From: Stigmatella erecta
Lineage (GTDB): Bacteria > Myxococcota > Myxococcia > Myxococcales > Myxococcaceae
Reading direction: 5' to 3'
Assembly: GCF_900111745.1 (NCBI RefSeq)
Contig: NZ_FOIJ01000006.1
Coordinates: forward strand, 404,082-468,081
DNA length: 64,000 bases
Part shown: one piece after another, positions 7,090 to 15,428 of the stretch
Numbering within the stretch: the stretch's first letter is position 1
Layout: every line of letters begins with the position of its first letter
Position numbers and translations under genes: made by a program
The notes under the pieces: generated by a model
The model's input: only the letters and a program-made list of their open reading frames with translations
The model's database searches: none
Told to the model about the DNA's origin: nothing

Positions 7090-8949
7090 TCAGCGGGTGG
7101 AGAACGTCCAGGCCTGGTTGAGGCCGTTGTTGCAGCTCCACTGCTGGACGTTCGCGCCGCTCGCGGTGCTCGAGCCCGCCACCTCGGCGCACTTGCTGCT
7201 GTTGACGTTGGCGAGGTTGTAGCCCTTCCCGTCCGTCCGCTGCTGCAGGCGGAAGGCCTGGGCGTTCGTCCCGTTGCACGTGTAGAGCTGGATGTTGGCG
7301 CCATCCGTGGTGCCCGACGAGGCGACGTCCACGCACTTGCCACTGTTGATGTTGACGAGCCGGTAGCCGGCGCCCGAGGTCTCCAGGCGGAAGGCCTGGG
7401 CGTTGGTGCCGTTGCAGTCCCACTGCTGGATATTGCTCCCGTCCGCCGTGCCCGAGTTGGACACATCCAGGCACTTGCCGCTGTGCGCGGCGGTCAGCTG
7501 GTACGTTCCGCCCGCCTGGGGCGCGGTGGTGCCCGGCACCGAGCTGTCCGCGCACACATTCGTTCCGGAGCCGCCACCGGGGAAGGTCACCTGCACGACG
7601 GCCCGGTCGTTGTTCTGCTCCAGCACCGAGATGGCGATGCCGTTGGGGTCCTGGAACGTCCGGCCCGCCGTGAGCCGGGGATCCTGGTGGTTGTTCGGGT
7701 AGCCGGGGGCGAGATCCAGCAGCAGCGGGCGGGTGTCCCCGTCCGCGGAGCGGAAGTCCTGCGCGACGCCGACATGCACGCCGGCGCCGGTGGCGCCCGA
7801 GTTGAACGTGGCGAGCGCCGGGTTGCGGTACTCCACCCAGTAGTAGAGCGGCCGGCCGCCCACGTTGTCCCCGTTGGGGATCTGCAGCGCCTGGGTGGCG
7901 TTGGACGCCGTGTGGATGGCGGTCACCTCGAACGTGCCGCTCTTGCTCACCCGGAGCGTGTTGCACTTGTCCAGCCACTTCATGGCGGACTTCTGGAAGG
8001 CATTCATGTGCCCCAGGCCCCCGCCCATGGTGTTGAAGCGGTTGCCGTACTCATCCGGCGTGCAGCTGCTGTAGGGGTTCGCCTTGTATGCCACGCCGGT
8101 GCCGCAGCGGGCCGTGGAGGCATGGTTCAGGCCAAAGCCATGGCCAAACTCGTGCGCGAAGGCATTCGCATCCGTGCACGTATACAGACTGCCATTGCCA
8201 ATGGAGGGCGAGCTCGACGCGGGGGGACGGCCCACCCACGCCAGACCACAGGCACAGTTGCTGAGCCCCGAGTTGTTGGGAATCACAAATCCCACGTGGG
8301 CATAGACATCCAGGTTGATGCCCTGGCTCTTCGCCGCCGCGCGGGCCGCGTTGTTGATGGTGTCCAGGTTGCAGTTGGCGGGCCGCGCCAGGGTCAGCGG
8401 CGCGAGGGCATCACCCTCGACAATCCAGGTACCGTAGGAGATCTCCTGGTAGTACGAGCGCACCGTCGCCAGGCGTTGCTTGGCCGTGGCGTTGTCGATT
8501 CCCGCGGTCGAGCCCGGAAACACCAGGGGGAGGACGGCGACCCGGATCGTCCGGGGCGTTCCGCCCACCAGCGCGTCGCTCGACGTGGCGAGCCCCTCCT
8601 TGGAGGCGGCGGAGGCCGGCAACACCTCGATGGACTCGGCCTGGAGCACCTCTCCCACCTGGCCGGGCTGCGCGGAGGCGGCGCGCTCGGGGGCCAGGTA
8701 GCCGTGAATCACCACGCGGTCTCCCGCCTGGACCTGGGGCTCGCCGTCGAAAGACAGCTCGAAGCTCTGTCCATCCGCGGTCCTCAGGCCATAGCCCATG
8801 CGGTGCGTGCCGTCGGCATGGTCGACCGCGAAGAGCTGAATCTCTCCCTCATAGCGAGGCAGCTGCTCTCCCGCGTTCGAGCAACCCATTGTCAAACCCA
8901 ACGCCAGGAATGACCCCGTCATCCATTTCTTGATGTTTTCAGAACGCAT
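7090..8949 (-). CDS. Gametolysin-type (M11) zinc metalloprotease lipoprotein with ricin-type lectin domain
   Basis: A 619-residue protein starting MRSENIKKW with lipobox LGLTMGC (Cys23). The zinc site is HEFGHGFGLNH at residues 266-276, the HExxHxxGxxH metzincin signature placed as in peptidase family M11. The C-terminal ~145 residues are a ricin-type beta-trefoil with repeats such as SGKCLDVSNSGTADGSNIQQ and SGKCVDVASSGTTDG, likely to bind carbohydrate. It should be an exported protease aimed at glycan-coated prey or matrix (inference). The start at 8949 is supported by the signal peptide; the longer frame would add a non-signal tail. The regulator gene at 9073-10017 lies directly upstream on the same strand. 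Confidence 0.88.
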   Translation of the reverse strand: MRSENIKKWMTGSFLALGLTMGCSNAGEQLPRYEGEIQLFAVDHADGTHRMGYGLRTADGQSFELSFDGEPQVQAGDRVVIHGYLAPERAASAQPGQVGEVLQAESIEVLPASAASKEGLATSSDALVGGTPRTIRVAVLPLVFPGSTAGIDNATAKQRLATVRSYYQEISYGTWIVEGDALAPLTLARPANCNLDTINNAARAAAKSQGINLDVYAHVGFVIPNNSGLSNCACGLAWVGRPPASSSPSIGNGSLYTCTDANAFAHEFGHGFGLNHASTARCGTGVAYKANPYSSCTPDEYGNRFNTMGGGLGHMNAFQKSAMKWLDKCNTLRVSKSGTFEVTAIHTASNATQALQIPNGDNVGGRPLYYWVEYRNPALATFNSGATGAGVHVGVAQDFRSADGDTRPLLLDLAPGYPNNHQDPRLTAGRTFQDPNGIAISVLEQNNDRAVVQVTFPGGGSGTNVCADSSVPGTTAPQAGGTYQLTAAHSGKCLDVSNSGTADGSNIQQWDCNGTNAQAFRLETSGAGYRLVNINSGKCVDVASSGTTDGANIQLYTCNGTNAQAFRLQQRTDGKGYNLANVNSSKCAEVAGSSTASGANVQQWSCNNGLNQAWTFSTR

Positions 8950-9000
8950 GAATGCCCTTGTGGCTGTTTGCCAACCCCATACTTCGGCACTCTTGCCCTG

Positions 9001-9036
9001 TAAATAGAAAAACAAGAAATACATGTTTACTATTTA
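9001..9036 (-). promoter_or_regulatory. AT-rich inverted repeat before the metalloprotease
   Basis: TAAATAG at 9001-9007 and CTATTTA at 9030-9036 form a seven-base inverted repeat around a 22-base AT-rich spacer, 52-87 bases before the metalloprotease start. The spacer contains the CTTGTTTTT box (9008-9016, minus strand) also seen before the beta-helix gene. It is probably a promoter or operator region. Confidence 0.45.
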
Positions 9037-9072
9037 AATCCGGCCGTTCCTTCTGGAATATTCTTTCCCGCC

Positions 9073-10017
9073 TCAGTGCGGCGCGCGGAAGGCACGCCGG
9101 TAGGACTGGGGGCTGGTGGCCACCAGCCGGTGGAAGTGCTCACGAAACGCAGTCACGGAGCCGAAGCCCACTTTTCCCGCGATCGCCTCCACCGGGTGCG
9201 CCGAGGTTTCGAGCAGGTGCTGGGCCCGGCGGACCCGGGCCCGGAGCATCCACTGGAGGGGCGTGGTTCCCGTCTGCTCGCGAAAGCGGCGGTTGAGGGT
9301 GCGCACGCTCAGCGCCGCGTGCTGGGCGATGTCTTCGAGCGTGAGCGGCTCGTGGAGGCGCTCCTCCATCCACCGCAGCACCGGCTCCAGCGAGGCGCCG
9401 TCCGGGGTGGGCGGCACATGCTGGATGAACTGGGACTGGCCTCCGGCCCGCTCCAGGGGCATCACCGAGCACCGGGCCGCGTCCGCTGCCACCGCGGAGC
9501 CGTAGTCGCTCCGCACCATGTGGAGGCACAGGTCCAGCCCCGCCGCGGCGCCGGCCGAGGTCAGGACCTGGCCGTTGTCGACATAGAGGACATTGGGATC
9601 CACCTGGATCGCCGGATGGCGGCGGGCCAGCTCCTCCGCCGCGAGCCAGTGCGTCGTGGCACGGTGCCCGTCGAGCAGGCCCGTCGCGGCCAGCAAGAAC
9701 GCCCCCGTGCAGATGGACGCCACGCGGGTGCCCTCCGCCGCGGCCGCACGGACGGCCTCCACGAGCGCCCCGGGCACCGGCGCATCGAGGTCCGAGATGC
9801 CGGGAAGGAGGATCGTGTCCGCCCGCGCCAGCTCGTCCAGGCCATGGCGCGTCCGCAGGTGGAACACCCCGGCGTTCACCTCCGGAGTGACTCCGCACAC
9901 CCGGACTTGGTACCCGGGATGGCCTCCTGGCAACCGGACCCGGCCGAACACATCGCATGGGGTCGATAGATCAAACGGGACAACCCCCTCCAGGGCCACG
10001 ACGGCCATCACGTGCAT
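9073..10017 (-). CDS. GlxA-type transcriptional regulator (DJ-1/PfpI domain plus AraC HTH)
   Basis: A 314-residue regulator. Residues ~1-185 are a DJ-1/PfpI-like domain beginning MHVMAVVALEGVVPFDLSTP, with the nucleophile-elbow region SICTGAFLLAATGLLDG. Residues ~215-312 are a double AraC helix-turn-helix (EDIAQHAALSVRTLNRRFRE and VGFGSVTAFREHFHRLVATS). This architecture is the GlxA/FtrA family; the ligand is unknown. The start at 10017 (MHVM) fits the domain boundary better than the longer frame. It is divergent from another DJ-1/PfpI gene at 10230 and likely regulates it, itself, or the metalloprotease downstream. Confidence 0.9.
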   Translation of the reverse strand: MHVMAVVALEGVVPFDLSTPCDVFGRVRLPGGHPGYQVRVCGVTPEVNAGVFHLRTRHGLDELARADTILLPGISDLDAPVPGALVEAVRAAAAEGTRVASICTGAFLLAATGLLDGHRATTHWLAAEELARRHPAIQVDPNVLYVDNGQVLTSAGAAAGLDLCLHMVRSDYGSAVAADAARCSVMPLERAGGQSQFIQHVPPTPDGASLEPVLRWMEERLHEPLTLEDIAQHAALSVRTLNRRFREQTGTTPLQWMLRARVRRAQHLLETSAHPVEAIAGKVGFGSVTAFREHFHRLVATSPQSYRRAFRAPH

Positions 10018-10119
10018 GGCGGGAATCTGCCATCCCACCCATTTTCCGCCAAGGGCCCTTCCCTCCCTCTCCAGCCCGTCCACTCCTTCAACCCATTGGA
10101 TTGATTCCGCTTTCCTGGA

Positions 10120-10155
10120 TTGGCCAGAAGCCGTCGAACATTGTCATTTTGGCCA
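10120..10155. promoter_or_regulatory. Two TTGGCCA direct repeats in the divergent promoter
   Basis: TTGGCCA occurs at 10120-10126 and 10149-10155, 29 bases apart (nearly three helical turns), between the GlxA-type regulator and the DJ-1/PfpI gene. Paired direct repeats are typical of AraC-family sites. Binding by the neighbouring regulator is inferred. Confidence 0.35.
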
Positions 10156-10229
10156 CTCACGGGTGGGTTTGGACGCGTGCGATACGCCGGTCCATTCCGC
10201 AGTGCTCCCCTCCTTTGAAAGGAACTCCC

Positions 10230-10877
10230 GTGCTGGCTCAGATCGTTCTGTTCGACGGCTTCGACATGCTGGATGCCATCGCCCCCTATGAGGTGCTCTG
10301 GGCGGGAGGGGCCGCGTCCGGCGGCGCCCTCCAGGTCGAGTTCGCCACCCTGGAGGGCCCCCGGGAAGTTCCCAGTGGCCCCGCGGGCGTGAAGGTCTCC
10401 GCCAGCGCCACGGTGGATCCGCGGCGGGCCCACCTGCTCGTGGTGCCCGGCGTCGCCGGTCCCATGCAGGGCGATGGCCCCGGAACGACCACCTCTCTCC
10501 TGAAGCGCGCGCTGGAGACCCGGCTGCCCAGCGTGTTCCGGGCCGCGCTCGACACGCCCGGCGTGACGGTGGCGACGGTCTGCGGCGGCTCGCTGCTGCT
10601 CGCCATGGCCGGTCTGCTGGCCGGCAGGCACGCCGTCACCCATTCCGCGGCCATGCCGGCACTCGCGGCGGCAGGCGCCATCGCCATCCCGGCGCGGGTC
10701 GTCGATGACGGGAACCTCGTGACGTCGGGTGGCGTGACGTCGGGGCTCGACCTCGGCCTGCACCTGGTCGAGCGCGAGCTGGGCCCGCGCATCGCCCACG
10801 CCCTCGAGGCCCTGTTCGAGCACGAGCGCCGCGGCACGGTGTGGCGCGCCCAGGGCCCCGCGCCCCTTCCCATCTGA
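10230..10877 (+). CDS. DJ-1/PfpI family protein (isonitrile hydratase-like)
   Basis: A 215-residue protein starting at GTG 10230 after a GAAAGGA ribosome-binding site. The N-terminus AQIVLFDGFDMLDAIAPYEV has the conserved acidic residue (Glu21), and ATVCGGSLLLAMAGLLAGR carries the nucleophile cysteine (Cys118). This matches the DJ-1/PfpI branch that includes isonitrile hydratase and the N-domain of GlxA regulators, but there is no HTH here. It is divergent from the GlxA-type gene and followed by two small membrane-protein genes, probably in one transcript. Confidence 0.85.
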   Translation: MLAQIVLFDGFDMLDAIAPYEVLWAGGAASGGALQVEFATLEGPREVPSGPAGVKVSASATVDPRRAHLLVVPGVAGPMQGDGPGTTTSLLKRALETRLPSVFRAALDTPGVTVATVCGGSLLLAMAGLLAGRHAVTHSAAMPALAAAGAIAIPARVVDDGNLVTSGGVTSGLDLGLHLVERELGPRIAHALEALFEHERRGTVWRAQGPAPLPI

Positions 10878-10892
10878 GCCAGGTCCTTCGCC

Positions 10893-11261
10893 ATGGTCAC
10901 CTACCGGCTCCTGCTCGTGCTCAAGTTCGTGGGCGTCATCCTGTATGGGGGCGGCCTCATCGGTGGCTTCGCCGCCACGGTGCCCGCCGACCGCAAGCGC
11001 GCCGTCCACGCCATCGCCTCCCCCGGGCTCGTCCTCACGTGGCTCGCGGGCTACCTGCTGACCACGCAGTTGATCCTCCCCCTGACCGAGCTGTGGATCC
11101 TCGGGGGGCTCCTCCTGTCCCTGGTGTCCCAGCTCGCCCTCGTTCACAGCGTCTCGCGCGGACGGCGCACCCTGGGGGCGTTCGCCGCGGCCTTTGGCCC
11201 CCTCCTGCTGGTGCTGGGCCTGATGGTCTTCCGGCCCACGTGGGCCCTGGTGGGACGATGA
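10893..11261 (+). CDS. Small membrane protein
   Basis: A 122-residue hydrophobic protein with about four membrane segments (LLLVLKFVGVILYGGGLIGG, LVLTWLAGYLL, ILGGLLLSLVSQLALV, LGAFAAAFGPLLLVLGLMVF). The look is of DUF2269-like integral proteins, but the assignment is weak. It starts 15 bases after the DJ-1/PfpI stop and overlaps the next gene by ATGA, indicating an operon. Confidence 0.7.
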   Translation: MVTYRLLLVLKFVGVILYGGGLIGGFAATVPADRKRAVHAIASPGLVLTWLAGYLLTTQLILPLTELWILGGLLLSLVSQLALVHSVSRGRRTLGAFAAAFGPLLLVLGLMVFRPTWALVGR

Positions 11262-11572
11262 GCGCGCTCCGCGCCTTGCGCCTCATCGGGCTGCTGGAAG
11301 GGCTGTCGTTCCTGGCCCTCCTCTTCGTCGCGATGCCGCTCAAGTACTTCCTGACACTGCCCGTCGCGGTCCGTGTCGCGGGCAGTGTCCATGGGCTCCT
11401 CTTCCTCGCGTTCGCCTCCGCGCTGTTCCGCGTGGCCACCGAGCGCCGCTGGCCGCTTCGCCGGTCGCTCGCCGCCTTCGGTGCGTCCCTGATTCCCTTC
11501 GGGAACTTCGTGCTGGACCGCGCCCTCGCGCGCGAGCAGGCGGCGGCGCGGGAGGCCCACCCCATTTGTTGA
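11258..11572 (+). CDS. DUF3817 family membrane protein
   Basis: A 104-residue protein with three membrane helices. The start ALRALRLIGLLEGLSFLALL and the segment VAGSVHGLLFLAFASALF match the DUF3817 pattern (LEGxS near the N-terminus, GxxHGxLF in the middle). The function is unknown. The ATG overlaps the TGA of the preceding membrane-protein gene. Confidence 0.8.
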   Translation: MSALRALRLIGLLEGLSFLALLFVAMPLKYFLTLPVAVRVAGSVHGLLFLAFASALFRVATERRWPLRRSLAAFGASLIPFGNFVLDRALAREQAAAREAHPIC

Positions 11573-11594
11573 CTCGCGGGAGCCAGCCCGCACA

Positions 11595-13463
11595 GTGCGG
11601 CGCGTGTCACGGCGAGGGTGGAGGGTTGAAGTCTGTGCGGTGGCGGCCCTGTTCCTGGCCGCGTGTGTCTCCGTGCGGAGCACACCCGGCGAGGGTCCGC
11701 GTGAAGAGGCCCAGGCCTACCTGCAAGCGTGGGCCGCGGGGGACTTCGCCGCCTTGAAGCGCCAGGTGGCCCGTCCTCCCGCCACCCTGGAGGAGCAGCA
11801 CCGGCGCTTCCAGAGCGAGCTGCGCATCCTCTCCTCCCGCTTCCAGCTCGGCCGCGTCGAGCTCCAGGGCGAGGGCGCCGTGGCCTCCTTCCGCGCCATC
11901 CACCTGCTGCAGGGGCTGGGGGAGTGGGAGGTGGCCAGCACGTTGCGCTTCGTGCGGCACCAGGGGCGCTGGTGGGTGCGCTGGTCCCCCGCGGTGCTGC
12001 ACCCCGAGGCGCGCGAGGGGGCCCACTTCTCCCGCCTCCGGACACGCCCGGAGCGCGCCGCGATCCTCGATGCCCGGGGCCAGCCCCTCACCCACGTGGG
12101 CGACGTCATCACCATTGGCGTCGAGCCCCGGCGCATCCAGAACCGCACCGCCGTGGCCCTGGCGCTCCAGGAGCAGGTGGGGCTCGAGCCCGCCCGGTTC
12201 CAGAATGCGCTGAGCGCCCCCGGCGTGGCCCCCGAGCGCTTTCTGCCCCTCCTCGACGTGCGCCCCGAGCGCTACCAGCAGGTCCGGCCCGCGCTGGCCC
12301 CCGTACCGGGCATCTTCTTCCGCCGGAAGACGGCCCGGCTCACCCCCGCGGAGGGCTTCGCGGCCCACACCCTGGGCCGGATGGGCGAGGTGACGGCCGA
12401 GCTGCTCCCGAGGCTGGGCCCCACCTACCAGCCGGGAGATGCCGTGGGCCTGTCCGGGCTGGAGCTGGCGTACGAGCCGCGCCTCGCGGGAAGCGCCTCG
12501 GGTGAGGTGCGGCTGCAGCTTCCTTCCGGCCCGGTGCGCGTCCTGCACCGCTTCGAGGGCGTCCCGGGGCTCCCGCTGCGGACCACCCTCCTGCCCGAAG
12601 TGCAGGCGGCCGCGGAGGCCGCGCTCGAAGGCGTGCTCCAGCCCGCGGCCCTCGTCGCCGTGGACAGCCGCACGGGCGCCATCCTGGCCGTCGCCAGCCG
12701 GCCGCTCGAACAGCCCTTGCACCGGGCCTTCGCCGGCCGTTACCCCCCCGGCTCGACGTTCAAGACCGTCACCGCCGAAGCGGTGCTCGCCACGGGCGTG
12801 GGCGTGGACAGCCGCGTGCCGTGCCCGCCCTCCGTGGTGGCCGGGGGCAGGCCGTTCCGCAACTTCGAGGGCGAGTCCTTCGGGGAGACCCGCCTGCGCG
12901 GGGCGTTCGCCCACTCGTGCAACACCACCTTCGTGATGCTCGCCGCCGCGCTCAAGCCCGGGGCGCTGGAGGCCGCGGCCCGCCGCTTCGGGTTCGACGT
13001 GCCCTATCAGCCGGGGCTGCCCTCTCCGGGCGCCTCGTTTCCCCCGCCCCGGGATGGGGTGGAGCAGGCCGCCGCGGCCATTGGCCAGGGGCGCGTGCTG
13101 GCCACGCCGCTGCACATGGCCTCGGTCGCCGCCGCCGCCGAGTCGGGCCGCTGGTCCGCCCCCTTCCTCCTGGCGGACAGCGAGAAGGGCCCCAGCGCCG
13201 CGCTGGCGCCAGGCACCCGCGCCCCCCTGCGCGCGTTGATGCGCGCCGTGGTCACCGAGGGCTCGGGCAAGGCGGCCGCCAGCATCGAGGGCCTGGCCGG
13301 CAAGACGGGGACCGCCGAGTTCGGCACCGGCACCCCGCCCGCGACGCACGCGTGGTTCATCGGCTTTCACCACGGCATCGGCTTCTCCGTCCTGGTGGAG
13401 GGCGGTGGGGTGGGGGGCCGCGTCGCCGTGCCCATCGCCGCGCGGTTCGTCTCCGCCCTGTGA
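11595..13463 (+). CDS. Class B penicillin-binding protein (peptidoglycan transpeptidase), lipoprotein
   Basis: A 622-residue enzyme that crosslinks peptidoglycan peptides in the periplasm. The signal ends LFLAAC (Cys24). Residues ~32-140 resemble the NTF2-like MecA N-domain (EEAQAYLQAWAAGDFAALKR). A dimerisation-type region follows, and the transpeptidase domain runs from ~345. Active-site motifs are STFK (Ser387, Lys390), SCN (441-443) and KTGTA (570-574), all intact. The MecA/PBP3-like layout is notable outside Gram-positives, though known in myxobacteria-like genomes. The start is GTG at 11595; GTG 11604 is also possible. Tandem dyads begin 12 bases after the stop. Confidence 0.9.
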   Translation: MRRVSRRGWRVEVCAVAALFLAACVSVRSTPGEGPREEAQAYLQAWAAGDFAALKRQVARPPATLEEQHRRFQSELRILSSRFQLGRVELQGEGAVASFRAIHLLQGLGEWEVASTLRFVRHQGRWWVRWSPAVLHPEAREGAHFSRLRTRPERAAILDARGQPLTHVGDVITIGVEPRRIQNRTAVALALQEQVGLEPARFQNALSAPGVAPERFLPLLDVRPERYQQVRPALAPVPGIFFRRKTARLTPAEGFAAHTLGRMGEVTAELLPRLGPTYQPGDAVGLSGLELAYEPRLAGSASGEVRLQLPSGPVRVLHRFEGVPGLPLRTTLLPEVQAAAEAALEGVLQPAALVAVDSRTGAILAVASRPLEQPLHRAFAGRYPPGSTFKTVTAEAVLATGVGVDSRVPCPPSVVAGGRPFRNFEGESFGETRLRGAFAHSCNTTFVMLAAALKPGALEAAARRFGFDVPYQPGLPSPGASFPPPRDGVEQAAAAIGQGRVLATPLHMASVAAAAESGRWSAPFLLADSEKGPSAALAPGTRAPLRALMRAVVTEGSGKAAASIEGLAGKTGTAEFGTGTPPATHAWFIGFHHGIGFSVLVEGGGVGGRVAVPIAARFVSAL

Positions 13464-13474
13464 TGCGCTCCCAC

Positions 13475-13514
13475 AGGGGGTGACTCCTGTCACCAGGGGG
13501 TGACTCCTGTCACC
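13475..13514. repeat. Two tandem 20-bp copies, each a perfect dyad (probable activator site)
   Basis: The unit AGGGGGTGACTCCTGTCACC occurs twice in a row, at 13475-13494 and 13495-13514. Each copy contains the dyad GGTGAC-tcct-GTCACC. The 20-base period puts the copies about two helical turns apart, on the same face of DNA. They lie 97-136 bases upstream of a sigma-54-like promoter (13611) and resemble enhancer-type activator sites. They could instead fold as terminator hairpins for the penicillin-binding protein gene ending at 13463, but no T-run follows. Confidence 0.7.
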
Positions 13515-13610
13515 AGCCCCCGAGCCACAACCGCTTTCACGCGCTGTCCCGGCTGGGCCCAAGCTCCCGGATTTACTCGTTTGCCACGAAAGCCAGGAAT
13601 GCACCGGCCC

Positions 13611-13627
13611 TTGGCAAGCGCGATGCA
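13611..13627 (+). promoter_or_regulatory. Sigma-54-like -24/-12 promoter of the serine protease
   Basis: TTGGCAAGCGCGATGCA has GG and GC ten bases apart and matches the sigma-54 consensus TGGCACG-N4-TTGCA at all but two fixed positions. It stands about 93 bases before the protease ATG and downstream of the tandem dyads. Myxobacteria have many sigma-54 activators (general knowledge). Use by the polymerase is inferred. Confidence 0.55.
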
Positions 13628-13719
13628 GAGGCTCCGGGAGAGGCCGCCCCGGTCCCAGACAGCGCACCCGTCGAGCCGGGACGGGACGGACTCCTTTGAC
13701 CCCTATCCCAGAGACATTC

Positions 13720-15273
13720 ATGACCCGAAAGCTTCACACGCTCTCCACCGTGACGGCCCTGTTCGCGGGCCTGGCCACCGTCCACGGCCTGCCTGCCACC
13801 GCCGAGGCGGCCCCCACCGGCCAGAGCGTGGCCGCGCAGGATGTGTCCCCGTCGATGCTCTCCGCGATGCAGCGGGACCTGGGCCTCACCGAGGAGCAGG
13901 TGCACCGCCGGCTGGCGTTCGAGGCCACCGCCGCCCGCGTCGAGCTCCGGCTGAGCCAGGAGCTGGGCAGCACCTTCGGGGGCGCCTGGCTGAATGAGGA
14001 CGGCTCCCAGCTCATCGTCGGCGTCACCGACGAGGCCAGCGCCGCCCTCGTGCGCCTGGCGGGTGCCGAGCCCCGCCGGGTGGCCCGGAGCAAGGCGCAG
14101 CTCGACCGCGTGATGGACGAGCTGGACCGCAACGCCGCGAACGCCTCCGCCTCCTCCATCCACACCTGGTACGTCGACCTGCCCACCAACAGCGTCGTCG
14201 TGACCGCCGCGGACTCGGTCATGTCCAAGTTCCAGGCGGAGACCTTCATCGCCCGCACGAGCGGCGCGAAGGACGGCACCATCCGCGTGGTCCGCTCGGC
14301 CGAAGCGCCCCGGCCGCTGTACGACACGCGCGGCGGAGATGCCTACTACCCCGGCAACGCGCGCTGTTCGATTGGCTTCGCCGTCAACGGCGGCTTCGTC
14401 ACCGCCGGCCACTGCGGCGGCGTGGGCACCACCACCTCCGGCCACAACCGCGTCGCGCAGGGCACCGTGCGCGGCTCGACCTTCCCCGGCAACGACTACG
14501 GCTGGGTGCAGACCAACGGCTCCTGGGTCTCCCAGCCGTGGGTCAACAACTACGCGGGCGGCAATGACGTGGTGGCCGGCTCCAGCGAGGCCGGCATCGG
14601 CGCCTCCATCTGCCGCTCCGGCTCCACCACCGGCAAGCGCTGCGGCGCCATCCAGGCCAAGAACGTCACCGTCAACTACTCCAACGGCCCCGTCTACGGC
14701 CTCACCCAGACCAACGTCTGCGCCGAGGGCGGTGACTCGGGCGGCTCGTGGCTCTCCGGCAACCAGGCCCAGGGCGTGACGTCGGGTGGCTCGGGCAACT
14801 GCACCTCGGGCGGCACCACGTTCTACCAGCCGCTCAACCCCATCCTGAGCGTCTACGGCCTGTCGCTCACCACGAACGGCGGCGGGGGCGGCGGCGGCAA
14901 GGGGTTCGTCTCGCGCCTCAACGGCAAGTGCATCGACGTGCCCAACTCCAACTTCTCCGACGGCGTCCAGCTCCAGATGTGGGACTGCAACGGCACCAAC
15001 GCCCAGAAGTTCACCTGGGTGGGCAGCACGCTGCAGATCGGCGGCAAGTGCGTGGACGTCGCCAACGCCTCCACGGCCAACGGCGCGGCCATCCAGATCG
15101 TCAGCTGCAATGGCAACCGCGCCCAGGACTTCGTGCTCAGCGGCGCGGGCGACCTGGTCAGCTACCTGGCCAACAAGTGCGTGGACATCAAGGACGTCAG
15201 CTCCGCCAGCGGCGCCAAGCTGCACCTCTGGGAGTGCAACGGCGCGGCCAACCAGAAGTGGGATTACCGCTAG
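13720..15273 (+). CDS. Secreted alpha-lytic-type serine protease (S1) with ricin-type lectin domain
   Basis: A 517-residue preproenzyme. A Sec signal (residues 1-30, ending near ATAEA) is followed by an alpha-lytic-type pro-region with LGLTEEQVHRRLAFEATA and GAWLNEDGSQLIVGVTDEA, then the chymotrypsin-fold domain from ~205. The catalytic triad is His231 (TAGHCGG), Asp259 (GNDYGW) and Ser340 (GGDSGGSW). After a Gly-rich linker (NGGGGGGGK) the last ~120 residues are a ricin-type beta-trefoil (NGKCIDVPNSNFSDGVQLQ, GGKCVDVANASTANG). It resembles the predatory metalloprotease at 7090-8949 in having a lectin tail. The ATG at 13720 was chosen by the signal peptide. A sigma-54-like promoter precedes it. 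Confidence 0.93.
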   Translation: MTRKLHTLSTVTALFAGLATVHGLPATAEAAPTGQSVAAQDVSPSMLSAMQRDLGLTEEQVHRRLAFEATAARVELRLSQELGSTFGGAWLNEDGSQLIVGVTDEASAALVRLAGAEPRRVARSKAQLDRVMDELDRNAANASASSIHTWYVDLPTNSVVVTAADSVMSKFQAETFIARTSGAKDGTIRVVRSAEAPRPLYDTRGGDAYYPGNARCSIGFAVNGGFVTAGHCGGVGTTTSGHNRVAQGTVRGSTFPGNDYGWVQTNGSWVSQPWVNNYAGGNDVVAGSSEAGIGASICRSGSTTGKRCGAIQAKNVTVNYSNGPVYGLTQTNVCAEGGDSGGSWLSGNQAQGVTSGGSGNCTSGGTTFYQPLNPILSVYGLSLTTNGGGGGGGKGFVSRLNGKCIDVPNSNFSDGVQLQMWDCNGTNAQKFTWVGSTLQIGGKCVDVANASTANGAAIQIVSCNGNRAQDFVLSGAGDLVSYLANKCVDIKDVSSASGAKLHLWECNGAANQKWDYR

Positions 15274-15290
15274 CCCCCGGTTGAACCCGG

Positions 15291-15314
15291 CCCGCCGCCC
15301 GCGCTGGCGGCGGG
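15291..15314 (+). terminator. Hairpin after the serine protease
   Basis: CCCGCCGCC at 15291-15299 and GGCGGCGGG at 15306-15314 form a nine-base-pair stem with a six-base loop, 18 bases after the stop. No T-run follows, so termination is only probable. Confidence 0.6.
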
Positions 15315-15428
15315 TCCCGGGCGTGCTTGTGCCCAAGTCCGCTTCACGCGATAGCACTTCTGGGCTAAGGCACTCCCAGGTGGGGCCTCTCCCACCCCCT
15401 CCCGGGAGCCCCCTCAGGGGAATGCGCG

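Noticed and set aside
8967..8990. Sigma-54-like TTGGCAAACAGCC on the minus strand before the metalloprotease
   Set aside because: The GG is not followed by GC at the required ten-base distance.
13475..13514. CRISPR-like repeat
   Set aside because: Only two copies without spacers, so an operator-type tandem rather than an array. No cas genes occur in the window.
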